Assembly: GCA_009792885.1 (NCBI GenBank)
Contig: WMCF01000032.1
Span: 3,700,589 to 3,764,588, forward strand
Direction of reading: 5' to 3'
DNA length: 64,000 bases
From: Eremophila alpestris peregrina
Lineage: Eukaryota > Chordata > Aves > Passeriformes > Alaudidae
The position numbers and the translations under genes were made by a program. Below, in pieces: positions 12,001 through 21,880 of this stretch. Position 1 is the first letter of the stretch. Every line of letters begins with the position of its first letter. The notes below the pieces were generated by a model, which was given only the letters and a program-made list of their open reading frames with translations, made no database searches and was not told where the DNA came from.

Positions 12001-15000
12001 GCCAGACAGGCCAGTGGCAGCTCCACAGGAGGACAAGGGGCCTCCCTGCACCCACAACGGGCTGGGAGAAGAGGAAGAGGAGGAGGAAGAGGAGTTCATC
12101 ACCCTCAGTGACCAGGAGAGCTACTCCAGCAGCTCTGCTGACCACAGCTACCGGCGCTCCAACGCCTCCTCCATCTCGGATGAGTACTTTGAGGTGAGGG
12201 ATCGCTACGGGCCCCTGCGGAGAACCAACTCGGACGTCACCCACAACGGGGAGATCCTTCCCATGCAGAGGAAGCTCAGTGACCCTCACATCAGCCGGGG
12301 CACCTTCATCAGCCCCCTGGGCAGCCTCCCCTCCCTGAAGCACCTGCGCCTGGAGGATGTGACGAAGAGGAGCAACACCGTCGAGATCAGGCCTATGCTG
12401 CCCCGCCTCATCCTGGATGGCAACAGCTCCTACCCCAGCAGTGCCACCCAGGTAGGACATCTTGCTATGACCTTATGTTTCTCCACCCCACAAAGGTTTG
12501 CAAACCTGGAGGTGACCCAGGCAGCTGGACCTAGGTGTGGTGTCATCCTGAGTTTTGGTGACATCCTGACCTTTGGTGCTGTCCTAGATGCTGAGATCAC
12601 ACTTCCCATACAGGAGAATAACACCCTGCACATGGCCATGGCCACCCAAGAGGTGACCAAACATGTGGTGGCTGAGCCACAGCTGTTGGTGTCCAGCAGT
12701 GGGGATGGCTGTTAAAGGGGAGGGTTTTGGTAATTAAAGATTATCCCACAGCATTGGGATATCTGGGGATGGAGCACAGCAGCTCCAGGCACAGCTGCAC
12801 AGATGTGCTGGGACTCACTGGGCTCCATCCCCGGCCCATCAGCAGTGGCATCAGGCCCAGCTGGGGACAGACTGTGCGTGCAGGCGTGTCCTTCTCAGGC
12901 TTGTTTTCCAGTGCCCTGCCAGGGCGATTAGCATCAAAGGGAAAGCGCTCGGACACATAATTAGGCAGCAGAGAAACAGGGACAGCAACCTCTGTGGGCG
13001 AGTGCCACAGTCAGCAGCTTTGTGGCTGATCCACAGGTGACGCCAGACCTTGTCACCCCACAGGGCCAGCACCCAGCTGCAGTTCCACGGGGAGTGTGCC
13101 AGAACCCCACTGCCGGGAGCATGAAATCACAGCATCCTCCCATCCAGGCGTGGTGACACTGTGATCCCCCCATTTCCACCCAAGCTGTGCAATCTCCTGT
13201 GCCTCTGCCAAGCATTCTGGCTTCTCAAGGCTCCCCACCCGCTGTTTTTGGGGCATTCAAACCCCCAGGGCTAAACCAGCAGCTGAAATCACTGAAACTG
13301 CCTGAGGTTACCCCAGCTGAGCATCTAATCTGTATTTACAAGGAATTAAATTTGCTCTCCCAGAGTCCACTTGCTGCTCCCTTCCCAGCCAGTGACTGGG
13401 AGCTCAGAGCTTTAATCCTTGCACATCAAATACCCCTGAGCCCTGCAGGGCAAGGAGCATCGAGCTCTTTGATGCTCTGTGACCCAGGTCCCAGGTGCCA
13501 CCTTGCTGGGGACTGCTGGGTATGCTGGTGTTCCTGCAGGAACTTGTTCTGGCCCTTTGATGAGAGGCAGATAATTAGCACAGCATCAGGGTTAGGAAAG
13601 GCAGCACTCAGTGGAGAGGTGCAGGGAAGAGTTTCTCCCACGTGTAAAAATAATAAGTTGAAGTAACCTTTGATTAACTCTTGAAAACTCAAATCTGGCA
13701 GAAATCACTATCAATTCTCTTAAATATTTTCTTTTTTATGGGTCCACATTCCTTAGGTGCTGGCCCACTGCCCAGCATTGCCCAAAACACAGGTGGAGGC
13801 TCACTCAAGGCAAACATCACGTTTTTCCGTGCCATGGAAATCAATTCCTCTCTGGGAATCACCTTCCCTAAACACACATTCCCATTCACACCTGGATGCA
13901 GAGCAGGGACACTTGGGTCCTCTCCTGTCCCTCTCCCACCTGCAGAGCCTCCAGGTCTGTGCAGAGCAGAGGTTTCTCAGTGACAGAGAAAATCCCCATC
14001 CCACCAGTCCCACAGCCACATGGGGGGCCCTTACCTAGGCACAGGCCCCTGCTGATCAGCCCTGGCATGGGGATGAGGAACAGCACCTTCAGGCAGCTGG
14101 CCAGGATGGAGCCAGCCTTGGCGTGGCTCAGGTTTTTAGCAGAGAGTGACCACTGGACGATGACCTGTGGAGAGCCAGGCAGAGAAGCTGAGCAGCACCA
14201 ACATCTATTCCACATCAGCCTCTTCCTTGCCAAACTGCATCCCAAATGCTGGAGCTGCTGGGCATCAGGCCCAAATGCAGTGTAGACATGCACCCAACCC
14301 TCAGTGGGGTTTTTCTCCAGACCAGTAACGGGTTGGGGTTATGCTGTAGCACCAAAAAAGCCCAGTGCAACCACAGCAGCACATCCTGCAGCCAGAAGCA
14401 ACCATTCCCCACCACCATCCCACTCCTCTTGCCCCTTCTATCCAATCTCCTCCCCAAAGAGTGCCCACAATGACATGGAAACCAAGTCCAGCCTCCTCCT
14501 CCCACAGCTCCCCTCAAACCATCAAAGCTCTGGCCAAGCCGTGTCCATCCACAATACAGCCACCCCTTGAGCTTTGAAGCAATCCCTCTTAAATAGGCAA
14601 CATACATAGGAATTGCTGATTTCAAAGAGCTCAGAGTCTCTCCAAAGGCTTCCAGAGAAGTGCTCAGCATCCTGCAGGATTCAGACTCTGCTGAGCAAGC
14701 ACTGCCTCATTTTGCTGGTGGGCAGGAGGGACAGGGTGCCAGTTCCTGGGGTGGGATACTTGGGAAAGCCACGGTTTAACATCTTCCCAAGAGCCAGAGC
14801 ACATCAGGAGCCACGGGAGCCACCACCCAGCTCAGGCACATGATGAGCTCAGAGGGAGAAAAGCTAAACCATCCTTAATCCTCCTCACCTGAAGCCATCT
14901 CAGACCTTAACTTTGGTTTTAAGCACCTAATTAAATCAATCTCAGACTACCTGAGCTAAACTGCTTTAACACAACCCTCCTGGTCAGAGCAGGAGGTGTC

Positions 15001-16248
15001 AGCTCCAGGGCCAGGGAGGCCTTTGGGACATTGGGACTGCCTGACAATGGAGCAGCTGCCAGCAGCAGCACGGTGAGGGTCATGGCAGAGGCAGAGCAGG
15101 TTGGCACAGCCAGCTCTGCAGCCTCTTGGCCCCAGCTCCTCCTGCCATCAGCACCTTGGCTCACCAGATCCCACCTTCCCTGGTACCTCTGCACAGGTGC
15201 AATCACAGGCACACCCAAAGGGGAGATAAACATCTGGTGACCACAGCCATGTGTGACGGCCTTACTCAGTCCAGAATGGAGATTAATGGTGCTCAGACCT
15301 GACCCAAATGTGTGTCTCAACCCAGCTAATGAGAGCCACCCCCACAGTGGTGTTGCAGCTCACTGTTGTCTCCTGATCCCATCTCCTCTCCATCCTTTCA
15401 TCTGATCCTGGCACTCACCTAATCCCACAGGTTGGGTCTGGGTGACTGAATGCTCTCCAGGCCTGGCATGAGGGCTGAGATGATTGAAGTGGGTGTTCAG
15501 GCTGCTGCTGCAGAGGAGGTGTTGAGATGCCTTGTCCTGGATTTCCAGGCAGGAGGGACTTGGCTCAGGACAGCTTCCAGACTGCCAGGGCTGCTTGGGA
15601 AGTGGCTGCTGGGAGCATTGGAGTGTTTGGTACCAGAGTCAGGAATCAGACGAGCAGCCATGGTCAATATCTGAGGCAGTTTTGAGCTGCCACTGAATTT
15701 GAGCAAGGGACCAAGAGACAGAGGGATTTGTCCTCGAGGACACCTGGCACAGGCAGGTGAAGATGTGGCCTTGCAGGGAGCAGCATCCTTCCAGCAGCCA
15801 GAGCTCACCTCTGTCTCTGCTCTTTCCCAAACAGGGCGCGCACATCTACCGCTACCGGCCCAGGACCCCGGCGGGCAGAGAGCCAGGCAAGGAGCTCTCC
15901 TGCTCCCCAACACACGAGAAACCCCTCGGGGCCACCAAGTACCAAGGGGAGGGAGCAGAACCCAAAAAGACCATTGCAGGCAGCCAGCCCTACTGGCAGA
16001 GCAAAGCCTTCAGCCCCAGCAAGCCCACGGCACCCGGCCACCTGCCCCCCAACAAGCCCAGAGCGTCAGGCAAACGCTTCACCTCCCTGCCTGAGAGCCA
16101 GAAGCCGACCGAGGAGATGAGGACACCCCTGGGCATCCCAATCTCCAAACTGTCCCAGTCCAAGCACCTCAAGAACAGGGTTGCGGGGGCCCAGGGGGCT
16201 TCTGTGGACTCCAAAAAGCAGCCCCCCGAGAGCACAAAGGAGCAGTAG
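51..16248 (+). CDS. FAM83G: FAM83G (PAWS1), CK1-binding scaffold; five coding exons
   Basis: Coding exons are 51-545, 6630-6797, 10116-10240, 11008-12451 and 15835-16248. All junctions are GT-AG and the frame is continuous, giving 881 residues with stop TAG at 16246-16248. The start ATG has a strong context (caccATGG). Residues about 110-300 form the DUF1669 pseudo-phospholipase-D domain: exon 2 carries VIAVVMDMFTDVDIF, exon 3 ends in the HKD-like stretch KFMFVDGDRAMCGSY, and SFTWS follows across the junction. F287-D-K-Q-F291 fits the F-x-x-x-F motif by which FAM83 proteins hold casein kinase 1. The rest looks disordered: Pro/Ser-rich, with an acidic Glu run near residue 620 followed by a Ser-rich patch. 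In mammals the protein binds SMAD1 and CK1-alpha and acts in BMP and Wnt signalling and in hair and skin. It is somewhat longer than the human protein (823 residues as I recall). SLC5A10 remnants lie antisense in its last intron and 3'UTR. Confidence 0.95.
3205..3414 (+). mobile_element. CR1 LINE 3'-end fragment
   Basis: The sequence runs from 'aggaacaattccttcatgga' through 'gtggatgtggcactcagtgc' to the terminal 'ccttaatgattctatgatgg'. This is the familiar 3' end of one avian CR1 subfamily in plus orientation. It is a 5'-truncated, diverged copy with no reverse-transcriptase frame, in FAM83G intron 1. Similarity may extend left to about 3108 in weaker form. Confidence 0.8.
6330..6445 (-). mobile_element. 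CR1 LINE fragment
   Basis: The stretch 'ggccaccaagtccaacaatt' followed by 'aaaccatgtccccaagtgcc' matches the reverse complement of a CR1 3' segment as I know it. It is short and diverged, and lies just before FAM83G exon 2. Confidence 0.6.
6798..10115 (+). other. FAM83G intron 2
   Basis: The intron has a GTAGGG donor and a TTGCAG acceptor. The only element I recognise is a plus-oriented CR1 tail at about 7540-7640. The rest is unannotated GC-rich sequence with shadow open frames. I saw no transporter exon and no RNA gene. Confidence 0.65.
7540..7640 (+). mobile_element. CR1 LINE 3'-tail fragment
   Basis: 'aaggggttggaatgagattt' followed by 'cccttctaacccaaacaatt' and 'ctgggatt' is the terminal segment of a CR1 element in plus orientation. 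It is a short, diverged copy. Confidence 0.65.
10553..10592. repeat. Perfect 16-bp inverted repeat, 8-nt loop
   Basis: The left arm at 10553-10568 (CACTGAAATATACTTT) is exactly reverse-complementary to the right arm at 10577-10592. Eight bases (10569-10576) separate them. The AT-rich stem is 16 base pairs without mismatch and lies in FAM83G intron 3. It could be the core of a small hairpin-forming element, a degenerate miniature transposon or an intronic RNA hairpin. The sequence does not say which. Confidence 0.9.
12452..15834 (+). other. FAM83G intron 4, hosting an antisense SLC5A10 exon
   Basis: The donor is GTAGGA after ...AGTGCCACCCAG and the acceptor is CCCAAACAG. The reading frame of exon 4 runs on for 88 codons past the donor. 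The exon-5 acceptor, the phase match and the typical FAM83G C-terminus at 15835 argue for splicing. The minus strand carries SLC5A10 exon 8-like sequence at 14035-14164. I see nothing else of note in this stretch. Confidence 0.7.
14035..14164 (-). pseudogene. SLC5A10: SLC5A10 exon remnant inside FAM83G intron 4
   Basis: Between acceptor CTCCACAG and donor GTAAGG the frame is open and reads VIVQWSLSAKNLSHAKAGSI, LASCLKVLFLIPMPGLISRG. It matches VIVQRSLSARDLNHAKAGSI and LASYLKMLPMGLIIMPGMIS with a 6-nt in-frame deletion within the helix. The Arg of IVQR is Trp, consistent with a CpG transition. This is the most downstream transporter exon I can find. Confidence 0.82.
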
Positions 16249-16324
16249 GGGCTGGTGACTGTGGCCTTGCAGAGCTGGTGGAGCCCAGCGTTCCTTGGGG
16301 CAGGGGATTCTTGTTTACATTTAC

Positions 16325-16537
16325 CTGGTCGGTGCACCAGGGCCTTGTGGCCATGATGGACAGCACAAAAGTCATCCTTGTCCAGGGCAGGTCTCCAGAG
16401 ACCAGGTCTCGGACGAGGTGCATGGCACCGGCCCTGGGCAGGTGGCAGATGGTGTTGGGAACAATCTTGGGCTGCACAGCCTTTAAAGAGGCCTCCTCCA
16501 ACTTGGGGAAACCTCCATTACAAACTGGAAAGCATCA
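16325..16537 (-). pseudogene. SLC5A10: SLC5A10 exon antisense to FAM83G 3'UTR
   Basis: The frame reads LEEASLKAVQPKIVPN, CHLPRAGAMHLVRD, GDLPWTRMTF and RPWCTDQ, then a GTAAAT donor. This matches the SGLT5 segment from LEAAYAQAIPS through WYWCTDQ. The frame is open from about 16515 to the donor; the first 20-30 nt after the acceptor CCCCCAG are too diverged to align. The Trp-Tyr of WYWCTDQ is Arg-Pro. This exon lies wholly inside the FAM83G 3'UTR in antisense, which may explain its better preservation. Confidence 0.82.
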
Positions 16538-16890
16538 CTGGGGGAGCTGGTTAGAGTGGAGCCAAACCCAGCAGTCTGTGGGATCAGCTGGGAAAACCCA
16601 GCCAGATCCCTCATCCAGAATGCTGCCTGGAAAGGGAGGGATCGTCCCTCATTGTGTTTTCTTCTGGTTATTTAAGAGACTTCTGTTACCATTTTGCACA
16701 GCAGGTCCCACTGCAGTCTGCCCTCCCTTCGGAGGGTGACCCGTGTCCTGGGACAAAGACTTCTCAAGGGACCAACCTCTTTTAACCTTGTACTGTAAAA
16801 AAGCAACCTGTTCATTAAAGCTCCCTGGTCCCATGGCAGGAGAACCTGGCCTAAGACTATTAAAATGCAAGATTGGCTGACCTTGGACTC

Positions 16891-16896
16891 AATAAA
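16891..16896 (+). terminator. FAM83G poly(A) signal AATAAA
   Basis: A canonical hexamer about 640 bases after the FAM83G stop. No other plus-strand gene ends nearby. Confidence 0.7.
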
Positions 16897-18304
16897 CTGC
16901 AGCTCAAGGTGCCTTAGTACAAATGTCCAGCCAAATATTTTCTATTCCCGCCTGCCCAGCATTTCCCCAGCACCTCCACCTCCTCCCATCCCCAAACCCC
17001 CAGCAACCAGTAAAACCAAAATAAGAAAATAAGTCCAAAGTCTGAGCCTGAGCCTTAACAAGGAATATGTGCCATGAACAAGCCCTTGCAAGCGAGCCCC
17101 TGAGCCCTTGGCAGCTGCCCCATGCTCCTCCTGCAGCACTGCCAACCAGCCTTGGGCTCTGCCCTGGCTCCCCACTGCCTCCCTGCTCCTGGGGGGCTCG
17201 GGATGAGCCCTCCTTGCAGCTCCCCAGGTACCTCCAGCAGGAGAATTTTGCAGCCAGAGGCATCACTTTTTGGAGGGAGGAGAGGGACCCACCCCACTCC
17301 CCCCACGGCCACCCACACAGCAGCCCGGGGAGATGGGCAGGGAGGGGCATTGGCACCCCTAAACTCACAGCAGCTGCTGATGCTTGGGAGAGGAGAGGAG
17401 GCTCCAGAGGCCTCACAGAGGGAAGAGACAAAATAAGATCCACAAGCATCCCTTGGTGGATTCCCCACAGCTGGTTTTGCTGTTGAATCCTAGATTCTTT
17501 CCGTCCCTGCAGTCCAGACCCTCCTCTCTGTCCCTTCCAGGGCAGCAGGATGAGGTGGGAACGTGCTCCTGAGCAGTCTCCCTCCCACAAGCCTGTGCCC
17601 ACTGTCTTTAGACCAAGTGCAAATCCCTCAGACATCAGACACTGGGATCACCATCAGGTCCAGCTTGAGCAAATCTCAATTTCCAAGCATTCATTCTCTC
17701 CCACCGTCCTCTCATTCCTGCAGCCCTCCCATTTCCATGACCAACCTACAGCTCTGTCCTCACCCCAGATCATCCCCCTGACCCGAGTCTATGGGGGATC
17801 TGGCAAAGGGGCATCACCCACCACATCCCCCCCTCAATCCATCCTCCTGCTCTCACAGGGAGTCAGCATTTGGGAACTCCTCCTGCTCTTGTGCAAGAAA
17901 CCCTGGCCCCACTCCAGCACTTGGTTTATCCAGGCGCCGGCTACTCCCAAGCTTTGCATGGGAGTTGGGCTCCAACAAAGGCTCTCCAGAGGCAGAGGCC
18001 GAGTGCTGAAAGCAGAGATTTGTGCCTGGGGGTGCAGACCTGCTCCCTTCACAAAGCTGCTTGCCAGCAAGTCACGGCACCCACGCCTGCCGAGGAGGAA
18101 GAGCAAGGAAAAACCCTGCAGGCAGCAGGAGCTCAGCTGGCAGAAGCTGGGGCGCAGCCCATGGGCTCTGCTGGGATTAAATCCCCGTGGTGAATGGCAG
18201 GTGGAGGGTGGGATGGCCCAGTCTGTCTCAGATGTGATGTCGGAGATGGGCAGAGCCATCACCAAAGGTCTCTGTTCAGCAAAGGGATTTCTGCCAGAGG
18301 GCAG

Positions 18305-18532
18305 GGTTAGATGGAATTTTGGGATGGAATTGTTCCCTGGGAGGGTGGGGAGGCACTAGGCCAGGTTGCCCAGAGAAGCTGTGGCTGTCCCTGGATCCCT
18401 GGAAGCATCCAAGGCCAGGTTGGACAGGGCTTGGAGCACCCTGGGATAGTGGAAGATGTTCCTGTCATTGCAGGGAGTGGAACAAGATGAGATTTAAGGT
18501 CTCTTCCAGCCCAATCCATTCTGGGATTCTAC
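18305..18532 (+). mobile_element. CR1 LINE 3'-end fragment
   Basis: 'gcccagagaagctgtggctg' followed by 'ccaggttggacagggcttgg' and 'tccagcccaatccattctgg' is a standard CR1 3' end in plus orientation. It is truncated and without coding potential, and lies between FAM83G and PRPSAP2. Confidence 0.8.
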
Positions 18533-19868
18533 CGAGTGTCCTTTATTAGCTGAGCCTGACAGGAGCTGGAGCAAACTGAGCACCCCCACCTCCAGGTCCT
18601 GAGGTCTCCAGATACCTGAGGAAAAACCTGTGCAACCAGCAGCTTGTCTTTTGGCTCCCCTGGATCATTCCCTCTGCCAGGCAGCACCCTCACCTCCCTG
18701 CAAACACCGTGCCACGTTCGCAGGCAGCAAAGCCAAAACAAACCAGGCTCTGCAGCTCCCTGAGGGGATTTTCCGGGCTTTGCCTCCCTGCCCTCCTCCT
18801 CTGGCTCCTCTGCACAGCTGCACCTGGCAGAGACAATCCTCAGAGAGCCCCACGGCCAAGGAGAGCTCCAAACAACCATTCCCAACATCCAGGCAGTGTC
18901 TAACGCACAGGCTGCGGCCACTGCTCTGATCTGCCCCAACAGGCAAAGCCCTCCTCTGCCTGGAGCAGCTCTGTGCTGCTGTTGGGGGAGTTAAATGCTA
19001 TTGTCCCTTCTCCAGAAAGTCTCTGTCCTTTCATCTGACTTTTGTAAATATGCCTTGCTGTGTCCAGGGCTCTGCTTTGGCACAGGACTGGGCTGGGGCT
19101 GCTCCCACCCCCACAGCTCTGGGTCAGAGCCTTGCCTGCCTGCCTGCACAGCCTTCCCCAGGAGATGGTGGAAACCATCTCAGGAGAGCCTCTAGAAATC
19201 ATCCTCTGTAGTCAAACACCTGCCTTTGAAGCTGGGACCTGACTTTTTGCTTCCTGCTCCTCAGGGCCAGGAGCCCCGCTGGCAGAGCCAGACTGATGAA
19301 AGCTCCCGGCCTCCCAAGGATGCTCTGAGGCTGAAAGAGGGGAGACACAACAGTGCTGGGGGTTCAGGAAGGGCTGGTGATGAGCCAACCTCACTCCAAT
19401 CTGGAGCAGGGCACCACGATCCCCATCCCACCCCTGCAGCAGTGCCTTGTTCCAGCACCACCTGCTGCCAGGCACGTCCCTGGGCCCTGGGATCCCACCC
19501 AAACTCCTGGAGCAGAACTGGGAATTCTGCTTTGCTGTCAAACCCTTGATCAGTCTCTGAGTAAGACACAAACTTGTGGAGCAGTGGTGCCCACAGAAAT
19601 GTCACCAGGGCAGGGGACAGCCCACATGGAGCACCAGGGGGATGCTTCATGGCATCAGCCCTGGTGGAATGGCACACAGGGGCAGAGGGGGCACAGAGGG
19701 ACCACAGATTTTATTAAGGTGATTGCTGCAAACTGGGGTCCTGCTGGGCATCTTGGCCACCAGATTGCTCAGACTGAATATTTATTTCCAATACCACCCT
19801 ACTGGGGGAAGAGGGCCCCTCTGAGTGGATCTGTGCTGTCCCAGCTCTTACCTTTCACTGCCAGCACT

Positions 19869-19906
19869 GTGATTCCTAATAATTCCTGTGATTCCTCATA
19901 ATTCCT
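19869..19906. repeat. 19-bp tandem duplication
   Basis: Two adjacent 19-bp units (19869-19887 and 19888-19906; GTGATTCCTaATAATTCCT) differ at one base. This is a small local duplication with no evident role. Confidence 0.85.
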
Positions 19907-21310
19907 AAATACTGATCTATAAAGAATGATCAAAGCCCTTTAGGAGTTGCAGGTTTTTTTCCATAAAATACATTCCAAGAAAAACCAAGATGTAGGTCCT
20001 CATGCAATATAAAAGGCAAAGCCTCGTGGACAAACTGAGAGCTGGCACCCACATAGTGTGTGAGACAAAAGCAAAGATGACAGTAGGAACAAAAGCAAGC
20101 AAAGATGAAGGGACAAAGGGAAGATCTCACCTTAATCCCACCCCTCCCTAAATCCCAGTCTCCCCTTCGTGCACCCCTCAGCTCTGCTCCCAGCCCTACA
20201 GTTTTATTTTTCCAGCACCTGATGCTTAGCAGGGTCCCCTTTGGCCACCTTTGCTTGTCCCTTTCCATCCCAAGCTCTCCCTCTGGACCTGCTGCATACC
20301 CCAGCCAGAATCCATCACTCAGCACACCAGAAAAAGCAATTAAAAATAGCAGAATTTTAAAAAGTGGGTCAAAAATTGAACCACCAGTCACTAAATCACA
20401 TCCAGGGAAGTCAGAGCTGCACCATCCCCAGCTATGCAGGGATTTGGAGGGATGCTCCTGGGATCAGGGTGATGCAATGATCACACTGAGGTGCCTCACA
20501 TCACAACAGGCCTTGTGGGCAGGAAAAACCTGAGATGGGATTTGTCTGAAACCAAAGCCTTGCAAAATCCACCAGTGTGTAATGGACACATTTTAAATTG
20601 TTTCCCGTTTGGAGAGCTGGGATGGGATAAGGAGGGAGGATTCACTGCTGGGTGTCTGCACTGGCACTGCCAGGGGAGGGAATGTCCCAGCCAAAACAAA
20701 AACCCAAAGGGTTGCCAGGGGTACATGGCCCCATGGGCTGAGAATGGGGCTGGGAGCCAGGAACCCACAATTTCCAACTCCAGCTCCAAACCCTCATCAC
20801 CTCTGGATCACAGAACCACTATATGAGTTCTGCACAAAAACAGCCAGTCCCACAGCAGGGAGGCAGAGCCAAGAAATACTCCTGAAAGCTTTGGGAAGGG
20901 AGGGCAGCAGGCTGCACTGAGGGCAGGGCCAGAGGGAAGGAAAGGAGCCAGGTCATGGGCTCTCAGGTTGTAGATTCCACAGTAATAATCCTGTAACAGG
21001 AGAAGCCCAGATCATTGCTGGTACAAATAGGTGCACACAAGGGAAAGTGATTAAGCAGTGGTGGGGGAGGAGTTATTACAAATAGAAAAGTGTAATGACA
21101 AAAGAGAAGTTGTGGGTTGAGTCATGACCTGCTCCAGAAAGCTGATCAGATACTGGCTGGATGGGGCAGGGACACAAACCCCATTTGGCATAACGCCCTA
21201 AAAATTCTCCAGGAGCAAAAATAACAACAATCAAATAAAAGCAGAAGGGGAAGGGGTGTGAATGAAATGAAAGAAGAAAATTGGAGGCCAGCAGATGCTG
21301 AGCAACCCAC

Positions 21311-21412
21311 CTGCAATGGTGTAGAGCCCTGTGACCACCAGCATCAGCACAGTGGACAGGTGAAGGTCCCAGCCCAGGCAGACTTGCACCAAGAGGGCCC
21401 CAGAGCATAGAT
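21311..21412 (-). pseudogene. SLC5A10: SLC5A10 exon 6 remnant, first 4 nt missing
   Basis: The frame reads DLCSGALLVQVCLGWDLHLS then TVLMLVVTGLYTIAG, like [20 protein letters not shown] and so on, with a GTGGGT donor. The acceptor CACACAG sits four bases too far in: the codon for the first Leu and the G of Asp are lost. The junction with the preceding exon, which ends in phase 0, would therefore be out of frame. The internal frame is open. Confidence 0.8.
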
Positions 21413-21509
21413 CTGTGTGTGGAAAAGGAAACACGGGAAACAGGGGACAGGTGACATCCACCACCTGCAGGAGTGACACAGCAGGGAAACAGCCACCTCT
21501 GTGGGTACA

Positions 21510-21880
21510 GTGAAGACATGGAAACCTGGAATGGCTGGGGTTGGAAAGGGCCTTCAGGACCATCACATTCACCCCGTGCCATGGGCAGGGATACTTTCCA
21601 GTATCCCAGAGTACTCCAAGCCCCATCCAACCTGGCCTGGAACACTTCCAGGAATGGGGCAGCCACAGCTCCTCTGGGAATCTGTGCCAGGGCCTCCCCA
21701 CCCTCACAAGGAAGAATTTTTTCCCCTTGTATACAATCTAAATCTCTTTTATTTAAAACCAGTCCCCCTTGTCATATCACTACCTGTCTATATAAAAAGT
21801 GGGTTCCCCTCTTTTTTATAAGCTATTTAAATATTGGAAAGCCACATTCAGGTCTCCACAGAGCCTTTTCTGAAGCCCTA
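21510..21880 (-). mobile_element. CR1 LINE 3'-end fragment
   Basis: In the minus sense the copy shows the usual CR1 tail. On the plus strand this reads 'ggttggaaagggccttcagg', 'catgggcagggatactttcc' and 'ccaacctggcctggaacact', continuing through the Lys-rich coding tail to about 21880. It lies about 100 bp from an SLC5A10 exon remnant. Confidence 0.8.

Larger units (their letters stand above)
16249..16915 (+). other. FAM83G: FAM83G 3'UTR with polyadenylation signal
   Basis: After the stop codon the sequence runs to a canonical AATAAA at 16891-16896, with an ATTAAA about 80 bases upstream as a possible alternative. The first 290 bases contain a complete SLC5A10 exon in antisense (16325-16537), so this 3'UTR and the former transporter gene share DNA. 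Confidence 0.75.

Noticed and set aside
12452..12715. Continuation of the FAM83G exon 4 frame past its donor
   Set aside because: A GT donor in phase with the exon at 15835, and a typical FAM83G C-terminus there, favour splicing. A retained-intron isoform ending at 12715 cannot be excluded.
17550..18359. 269-codon plus-strand open frame downstream of FAM83G
   Set aside because: No recognisable domain. Its end overlaps a CR1 tail and an opposite-strand frame of similar length exists.
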